A stretch of DNA of 64,000 nt. It comes from Phycisphaerales bacterium. GTDB lineage: Bacteria > Planctomycetota > Phycisphaerae > Phycisphaerales > UBA1924. The position numbers and the translations under genes are program-made. How positions within the stretch are numbered: position 1 is the first letter of the stretch; every line of letters starts with the position of its first letter. The DNA lies in the NCBI GenBank assembly GCA_029260455.1, contig JAJDDF010000010.1, positions 29,865 to 93,864 of the forward strand. Reading direction: 5' to 3'. The notes beneath the pieces are model-generated. The model saw nothing but the letters and a program-made list of their open reading frames with translations, was not told the origin of the DNA and did not search any database. Shown here one piece after another: positions 57,677 through 64,000 of this stretch.

Positions 57677-58636
57677 TCATCTTTCAGTAATGGCGGCGGC
57701 TTGGGCGATGGCATCATTGAGGCCTTCAATGAGTGGACCAATATCATCGACAAGCGATGTTTCATCAATGATACGAAGCATGGTCGGCGAGTTGGCAAGC
57801 TGACGAATGGCCTGCGAATCGATCTCGCCGGAATCAAAAAGACTCCACAGCTCCGGGTCACTATTCAGCATGTCCATCGCCTCTTTGAAACTGTCGAGTT
57901 CTTGCAGTCTGACAATTGCATCATGATCGAGCATGTGTTCGAAACGCTCGGGATCGCGCGCGATGGCCGCGGCATCATTGGCAAGGGTCATCAGGTGCGA
58001 CCCTTGGGCCGGATTTGTTGATTCAACGAAATCGCCCATGGCTGAGCCGCGCACCTGCTTTGCAAATGCAAGAACGCGCTGCGCGGCGGGATTGGGCTGG
58101 GTTGTTTCGCCCGCTTCAAGGGCCGCAAGCTGCGCAGATGCAACGGGTTCGAGTGCAAGTGGCACCCACAGCACCATCAGACCAATGAGCGAACCTTCGA
58201 CAAGGCCAAGGGCTGCGCCCGCGAGCTTGTCAAACTTTGCAATCGATTCCTTCTTCTTGAGCGCTCGCCCTGCGGTGAACTTGAACGTGATCGCAATGAG
58301 TGCGGTGATGATGACCGCGACGATTGCCATACTGAGCCCGCGATTGACCATGCCGCCGGTGGAAAAGATGGATGCGGTTGCGCCCTCGAAGGCGATGCCA
58401 AGTGGTTTGGCAAGCAGCACGCCGATCAACATGCCAAGCACGATGCCCGCGAGTTCGATCGCGCCGCGCCACAGCCCCTGCAATGTGCTGAGACAGATGA
58501 CCAGCGCAAAAACTTTCATGGGCACACTTGCAAAGATGAGCGTGAGCAGGATGACCGCGCCTGCAAGTGCGACGATGGTGAGCTTCGCTGGGCGCAGGGC
58601 AGCATCGGCGGGCGGGTCATTGGTGGGTGTAGACAT
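57677..58636 (-). CDS. CvpA-like membrane protein
   Basis: 319 residues. Four hydrophobic helices in the first 175 residues (KLTIVALAGAVILLTLIFAS and later helices) follow the CvpA pattern, including GLVEGSLIGLMVLW. The C-terminal 140 residues are hydrophilic and helical (NDAAAIARDPERFEHML). CvpA is required for colicin V production in E. coli and is common in bacteria, with roles in envelope homeostasis. Upstream of the DUF1569 gene in one operon. Confidence 0.8.
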   Translation of the reverse strand: MSTPTNDPPADAALRPAKLTIVALAGAVILLTLIFASVPMKVFALVICLSTLQGLWRGAIELAGIVLGMLIGVLLAKPLGIAFEGATASIFSTGGMVNRGLSMAIVAVIITALIAITFKFTAGRALKKKESIAKFDKLAGAALGLVEGSLIGLMVLWVPLALEPVASAQLAALEAGETTQPNPAAQRVLAFAKQVRGSAMGDFVESTNPAQGSHLMTLANDAAAIARDPERFEHMLDHDAIVRLQELDSFKEAMDMLNSDPELWSLFDSGEIDSQAIRQLANSPTMLRIIDETSLVDDIGPLIEGLNDAIAQAAAITER

Positions 58637-58650
58637 AACCTAAGAATAGC

Positions 58651-59400
58651 TCAGGCGGGTGATGGCGTTGGTGTGAGGATTTCTGAGCCGCACTCGGGGC
58701 ACAGATTTGTGTTTTTGAGACCGGCGAGGTCGTAGCCGCAGGTGAGGCACAGGCCGCGGGCAGGGCGAAGAATCTTCAGGCGCTCACGACGAGCCCACCA
58801 ACTCAAGCATGCGAGGAAACCCATTGCCAAAGTCCAATTGGCTATGTAGTAGGACCAATGGCGCAATGTCCAGAAGCCGAAGTGCCACGATTGGAAGGTC
58901 TCCCAACCCGCGCCCGCAGCAATCGGAATCAGCGGGATCCATGAACGGGTCACCGCAAACAGAATCCCCCCCGAGACAACAGCAACTAGCACAATCGCTA
59001 CATATATCTCGAAGTCAGCTCGCAAGAGGAAGAGCGTGGCCCGGGAGTGTCCCACAAACCAGGCGACGAGCAAAGCAAGCGACGCCCACCGAATCCGGCG
59101 CGAGCTGTAGTGTACAGCAACTACCACTAATGCGGCACCAATTGCCGACTGTATCGCGAATGGATATATCAGTGTCGAACGCAACCCCATGCGCATAAAT
59201 ATCGTGTAAGCATAGAAATCTACCGGCGCATCCGGCCCGAATGTGTTTGCAATCCACCAGTTCAATTCGCTGTGCAAGTTGAAACCGATTAATCGCGCAA
59301 CAAGAAGCGCAAGTGCAATTGCGAGCAGCACCCAGCCGCGCCAGGAAAATCCCCAGATGGGGCGCGGGTTCCAGATTGGTTTTGGGGTGCGCCTCTTCAC
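58651..59400 (-). CDS. Membrane protein with C-terminal zinc ribbon
   Basis: 249 residues from the GTG at 59400. About six hydrophobic helices are followed at the C-terminus by CLTCGYDLAGLKNTNLCPECG, a zinc ribbon of the type also seen in the gene at 63062. The frame stays open to 59505 but that part reads through a family-B repeat, so I start after it. No domain of known function. The upstream repeat probably carries the promoter region. Confidence 0.75.
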   Translation of the reverse strand: MKRRTPKPIWNPRPIWGFSWRGWVLLAIALALLVARLIGFNLHSELNWWIANTFGPDAPVDFYAYTIFMRMGLRSTLIYPFAIQSAIGAALVVVAVHYSSRRIRWASLALLVAWFVGHSRATLFLLRADFEIYVAIVLVAVVSGGILFAVTRSWIPLIPIAAGAGWETFQSWHFGFWTLRHWSYYIANWTLAMGFLACLSWWARRERLKILRPARGLCLTCGYDLAGLKNTNLCPECGSEILTPTPSPA

Positions 59401-59418
59401 AGGAACAATAGTAGACCA

Positions 59419-59482
59419 AGAACCCCTCACCCGATCCCGACAAGTCGGGACCACCCTCTCCCCGAAGGAGAGGGAGTAAGAC
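59419..59482. repeat. Intergenic repeat, family B
   Basis: Forward copy with CCCTCACCC at the left end, an internal CCCGACAAGTCGGG palindrome and CCACCCTCTCCC at the right end. It is the 5' region of the zinc-ribbon membrane protein. Confidence 0.85.
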
Positions 59483-59539
59483 TTGAACCAGAACATGTCG
59501 TTCATGCCTGGTGTTGATCGGGCCCTGGATCGACTCTGC

Positions 59540-60061
59540 TCAGATTCGCTTGGTCAATGCAGTTCGGCGGACGCGCTTCATCGCGCAGTGGCCATGAATC
59601 GCAAGCATGATGCCGAAGATCGCCGCGAGCGCACCGATGGTCCATGTGTGTTCGCCGAGCACAAGAACCGCTTTGGGAAGGGGCATACCAGTCTGAAGAA
59701 ATGCGCCTGCTGCAATGCCACCGAGCGCACCAAATGCAAGCGTTGTCCAGCCACACACGCGACATTTCTTTGCGGCATACCAGTCGGGATCGCGATCGCT
59801 TTCAAGATGCGCTGCTGCATTGTGCCGAGCGATAGGGAGTTGAAGAATCGCTTCACGCACGATTGGGTCGACTTCCTCTTCGGTGAGCCCTGCGCAATAC
59901 ATGGCGCGGGCAACGACGCGCGGCGGGGTGCCAGCATCGAGTGCTTCGAGTGTTTCACGGAACAATGTGCTTGGAAGTGTTTCGACAGCAAGTTGCTCGG
60001 CGGTCGGGATTTTGAGACGGGGCATGAGCGTCGCGATTGAAGTCTTTTCTGTGTGTGACAT
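59540..60061 (-). CDS. Hypothetical membrane-anchored protein
   Basis: 173 residues. The N-terminal 90 residues are soluble and helical (AREAILQLPIARHNAAAHL); a CRVCGW motif precedes two C-terminal hydrophobic helices (TTLAFGALGGIAAGAFLQTG and WTIGALAAIFGIMLAIHG). No known domain. No partner is suggested by context; it lies between the zinc-ribbon membrane gene and atpD on the same strand. The 60062-60215 gap holds nothing I can support. Confidence 0.65.
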   Translation of the reverse strand: MSHTEKTSIATLMPRLKIPTAEQLAVETLPSTLFRETLEALDAGTPPRVVARAMYCAGLTEEEVDPIVREAILQLPIARHNAAAHLESDRDPDWYAAKKCRVCGWTTLAFGALGGIAAGAFLQTGMPLPKAVLVLGEHTWTIGALAAIFGIMLAIHGHCAMKRVRRTALTKRI

Positions 60062-60215
60062 GACATATGAATCATGTCACTATTCGAGCCATGTGCTGGA
60101 TATTTAACCCCGGCGAACGATTATGCAGGCGCGTGTGCCCGCATAGTCTGCGCATTTTCCCAGCGCTCACAGACGTGATGGACTTTCCGGTGCCGGAACG
60201 GAACAATGTCGAAAC

Positions 60216-61994
<1,779 letters not shown>

Positions 61995-62603
61995 ATGCAT
62001 CCCGACGAACCGCAACATCCATCGAATGCTTCATTTCCCGAGCCGCCCTGGGCCCGTCCCGAGCAGGCTCAGGCTGAAGGGGAGCTGCGCGCACTGGAGG
62101 CTCAGATTCAGGCCGCCCGCGCCGAGGCGGAGGCCGCATCGCACATTCTGGGGGATATCCAGCGCCGGCTGCAGGCTCTAGAGACCCAGGAAGCTGAGGC
62201 CCGGACTAGAGCCGCCCACCTCATCGAACATGGCATTGCCGCAGACACCGAGCCTGCAGAACCGCCTGTTGCACCAGGCGGAATCGATCGACGCCGACAC
62301 GGGCGCGTCAAGGTGACCGATGTTGCCTGCGCCGTGGGGCGGGTGCTTGATGTGTCCGCTTCTGGCGCCAAAATCGAATCCAAGGGGCGCCCATCATTTA
62401 CGCAAGGGGAAGTGTTCAGCATGTGGATCAGTTCCACTGCATCAGGCTCGTTCACCGTAAGTGCGCGCATCGTATGGATAACAAAAGTGGGCATGTTCAA
62501 ACATATATGTGGCGTGTGCTTTGAGGATATTGACGCCGAAGCCCGCACCGGATTGATGGCGATTGTCGCGTCCGCCGCTGGCCGCGAAATTGGATGGGAA
62601 TAG
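61995..62603 (+). CDS. PilZ-domain protein with N-terminal coiled coil
   Basis: About 202 residues. The middle region (about 30-90) is rich in A/E/Q/R with heptad spacing (AEGELRALEAQIQAARAEAEA), a probable coiled coil. The PilZ domain follows with RRRHGRVKV (the RxxxR c-di-GMP motif) and DVSASGAKIES (the D/N-xSxxG motif), near residues 100-115. c-di-GMP binding is inferred. The start is uncertain: ATG 61995 sits next to AGAAAAGG; the frame is open from 61863. Adjacent to a second PilZ gene. Confidence 0.85.
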   Translation: MHPDEPQHPSNASFPEPPWARPEQAQAEGELRALEAQIQAARAEAEAASHILGDIQRRLQALETQEAEARTRAAHLIEHGIAADTEPAEPPVAPGGIDRRRHGRVKVTDVACAVGRVLDVSASGAKIESKGRPSFTQGEVFSMWISSTASGSFTVSARIVWITKVGMFKHICGVCFEDIDAEARTGLMAIVASAAGREIGWE

Positions 62604-62634
62604 AAATGAAGCGCACAAGCGCTGGAGGTGAATC

Positions 62635-63045
62635 ATGGCGACACTTCGTAACATAGAGAAAAATATCGAATTACCAAAGAAAAAAGGTGAAGAGGATCGA
62701 CGTTTTGGACGCTTGCGTTGTCTCGATGTGAACTGCGATCTGGGACCGGTGGTGAATATTTCTGCCGCCGGGTTGCGTGTGCGCTGTCGTCACAAGCCGA
62801 TCATCGCACCGGGGCAACCATTTGCAATGGAAGTGTCAAGCACGTTCGGACGCTTCCGGGCTGCAGCGAAACTTGCATGGATTCAGAAGTGCGGGTGGTT
62901 CAAGTATGAGTTGGGCCTGGAGATCGTCGAGGTGGGGCCCGGCGGGCAGGAAATTCTTGCACAGATCGCGCGGAGCGCACCATCTGAAGCCTTCTGCCTG
63001 TCGCACTCATTGGCCGATGAGCAGAACCAGAAACGCGCGGGGTGA
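62635..63045 (+). CDS. PilZ-domain protein
   Basis: 136 residues. A single PilZ-like domain: EEDRRFGRLRCLDV (R..R motif) and VVNISAAGLRVRC (D/NxSxxG motif, with N), then strands through FGRFRAAAKLAWIQK. The motifs match c-di-GMP-binding PilZ. GGAGGTG lies just upstream of the ATG. It is 31 bp after the first PilZ gene in the same orientation and may arise from duplication. Convergent with the zinc-ribbon gene at 63062. Confidence 0.88.
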   Translation: MATLRNIEKNIELPKKKGEEDRRFGRLRCLDVNCDLGPVVNISAAGLRVRCRHKPIIAPGQPFAMEVSSTFGRFRAAAKLAWIQKCGWFKYELGLEIVEVGPGGQEILAQIARSAPSEAFCLSHSLADEQNQKRAG

Positions 63046-63061
63046 AACCGGCGCACTGCCT

Positions 63062-63913
63062 TTAGTGCGTTACATCTCTTTCAACTCTTGATGATTCCCC
63101 CGTGTACGCGGGCACACCTTCGGGTGGATCGGGCCACGCGGTGCCGCACTCGGGGCAGGGTTTACCGATGGGTGAACCGCGCAGGTCATAGCAGCACTTG
63201 GTGCAGAGAGGAAGGCCGATGGCGTAGGCGGCAGCGTGCCAAGTTGGGCGGCCGACAATGCGATATCCGAGAAGTCCAACGAAGAAAAGTCCCGCATACC
63301 ACACCACATCTACCAGTCGCTGCAACCACACCGCACTCAACGGAACAGGAAAAGCTTCCATCTGAGTAATTGCCATCCCGCCCCACAAACCGACGAGGAA
63401 AAGGGAACCTCCCATCCGCCTCCATCCCACATGGCACATCCGAACAAACCCGCGCGATTCTGCCAGCGCAAGGCAATGCTCAAAGAGTCCGGCTCGTGCT
63501 GAAGCAGCGGCCTCTGGAATCATGCGACAAGAGAACCATTGTCGGGCTCGCAAGAGCGCACCTTGACGAGAAGCGTCCGCGCCGCCCGCGGGCTTACGTT
63601 GCAATTTGACCAATCGCCGACGTGCGAAGTCACTCGCAGCCACACCATCGAGCGGGTAGGGCCAGCCGGTGCCGCACTCGGGACAAGGTTTTCCGACGGG
63701 GGAACCGCGCAGGTCATAGCAGCACTTGGTACACAGGGGAAGACCAACGAGGTATGCCGCATCATTGAGCGCGTTGCGCCTGATGCATCGAGCGAACCAA
63801 AGACTCAAACCCGATACACCAACCACAATAACGGTGCTCTGGGCGTAACTGAGATAGAAACTAGAGGCTATCCCAAAACCGTTCTCGATGCCGATAGATG
63901 TGCATGCTGACAC
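63062..63913 (-). CDS. Membrane protein with two identical zinc-ribbon modules, 5' end altered by IS
   Basis: About 283 residues by the open frame. Two near-identical zinc-ribbon cassettes, LCTKCCYDLRGSPVGKPCPE near residue 59 and LCTKCCYDLRGSPIGKPCPE near residue 243, each follow a hydrophobic helix and a short AAYxxGLP sequence. The region between them has three transmembrane segments. The first about 16 codons (63865-63913) appear to be IS DNA, since the IS end and transposase start lie there. The true start has probably been lost and this may be a truncated gene. The function is unknown. Confidence 0.75.
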   Translation of the reverse strand: MSACTSIGIENGFGIASSFYLSYAQSTVIVVGVSGLSLWFARCIRRNALNDAAYLVGLPLCTKCCYDLRGSPVGKPCPECGTGWPYPLDGVAASDFARRRLVKLQRKPAGGADASRQGALLRARQWFSCRMIPEAAASARAGLFEHCLALAESRGFVRMCHVGWRRMGGSLFLVGLWGGMAITQMEAFPVPLSAVWLQRLVDVVWYAGLFFVGLLGYRIVGRPTWHAAAYAIGLPLCTKCCYDLRGSPIGKPCPECGTAWPDPPEGVPAYTGESSRVERDVTH

Positions 63914-64000
63914 TTACACATGAACAACTGGACTGGCTCTGCGAGCGCATTCCTGACGCTGAGCGAAGCCCGAAAGGCGGTCGCCCCTCCGCCAACAAAC
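63865..64000 (+). mobile_element. IS5-like insertion sequence, left end (partial)
   Basis: From GAGGCTATCCCAAAACC (63865-63881), a likely terminal inverted repeat, onward, with CTAG just before it as a possible target-site word. The element runs beyond the window end. The right end and target duplication cannot be seen. Confidence 0.65.
63904..64000 (+). CDS. IS5-family transposase, 3' partial
   Basis: The visible N-terminus reads MLTLTHEQLDWLCERIPDAE and continues with SPKGGRPSANK, matching the start of IS5-family (DUF4096-type) transposases, in which a GRP motif follows the 'IPD' segment. The frame stays open to the window end, so the catalytic DDE residues are not seen. Confidence 0.8.
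   Translation, partial: MLTLTHEQLDWLCERIPDAERSPKGGRPSANK

Overview
The window reads as a chromosomal segment of a Planctomycetota bacterium, most likely from the Phycisphaerae side of the phylum. The inference rests on gene content: DUF1573 and many small unrecognised lipoproteins, a PPi-type phosphofructokinase, several membrane proteins carrying the 'C..C.YDL.G....CPECG' zinc ribbon, a MEMO-like protein with a PqqD-like N-terminal part, and dense mosaic intergenic repeats. No rRNA, CRISPR array, prophage or plasmid functions are visible. Most of the window is housekeeping chromosome in short operons with 1-4 bp overlaps (purH, nnrD, ribBA and lolD are all translationally coupled to an upstream gene).

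Layout. 1-7.5 kb: a 5'-partial SpoIID-domain protein facing a minus-strand operon of a giant AsmA-like protein, a LOG-family protein and a lipoprotein. 7.6-8.0 kb: a tRNA-Arg(CCU) gene interrupted in its anticodon loop by a 314-nt group I intron. 8.1-19 kb: DUF1573 lipoprotein, HU-like protein, class I aldolase, riboflavin synthase, PQQ-propeller/purH pair, HNH nuclease, DUF4097 lipoprotein, Old Yellow Enzyme. 19-25 kb: pdxH, dnaB, OsmC, clpC. 25-31 kb: LolD/LolC-type lipoprotein export genes, a tRNA-dihydrouridine synthase with repeat DNA inserted in frame, and a POT peptide transporter. 31-37.5 kb: zwf and pgl separated by a repeat-bordered zinc-ribbon gene, then ispF, a lipoprotein and a Bax-inhibitor-like membrane protein. 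37.5-48 kb: nnrD, a transglutaminase-like protein, TatD, a ThiF-like adenylyltransferase, ribBA-like and Nif3-like genes, PhoH, a flippase-like protein and mntR. 48-60 kb: nadE, MEMO-like protein, a CusF-like lipoprotein, a family-4 uracil-DNA glycosylase, a LuxR regulator, PPi-PFK, DUF1569 and CvpA. 60-64 kb: an isolated atpD, two PilZ proteins, and a duplicated zinc-ribbon membrane protein whose 5' end is cut by an IS5-like element running off the window.

How the genes fit together: PFK, aldolase, zwf and pgl supply upper glycolysis and the oxidative pentose phosphate entry. ribE and ribBA make riboflavin, but the GTP cyclohydrolase half of RibBA looks dead. Many exported lipoproteins, the Lol-type transporter and the AsmA-like protein point to a diderm envelope.

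The observations most worth following up are the intron-containing tRNA, the repeat families (including the in-frame copy in dus and the inverted copies around the zinc-ribbon gene), the uracil-DNA glycosylase lacking all four Fe-S cysteines, the degenerate RibA domain, the solitary atpD and the IS truncation. Product calls come from reading motifs by eye; no database search was run.
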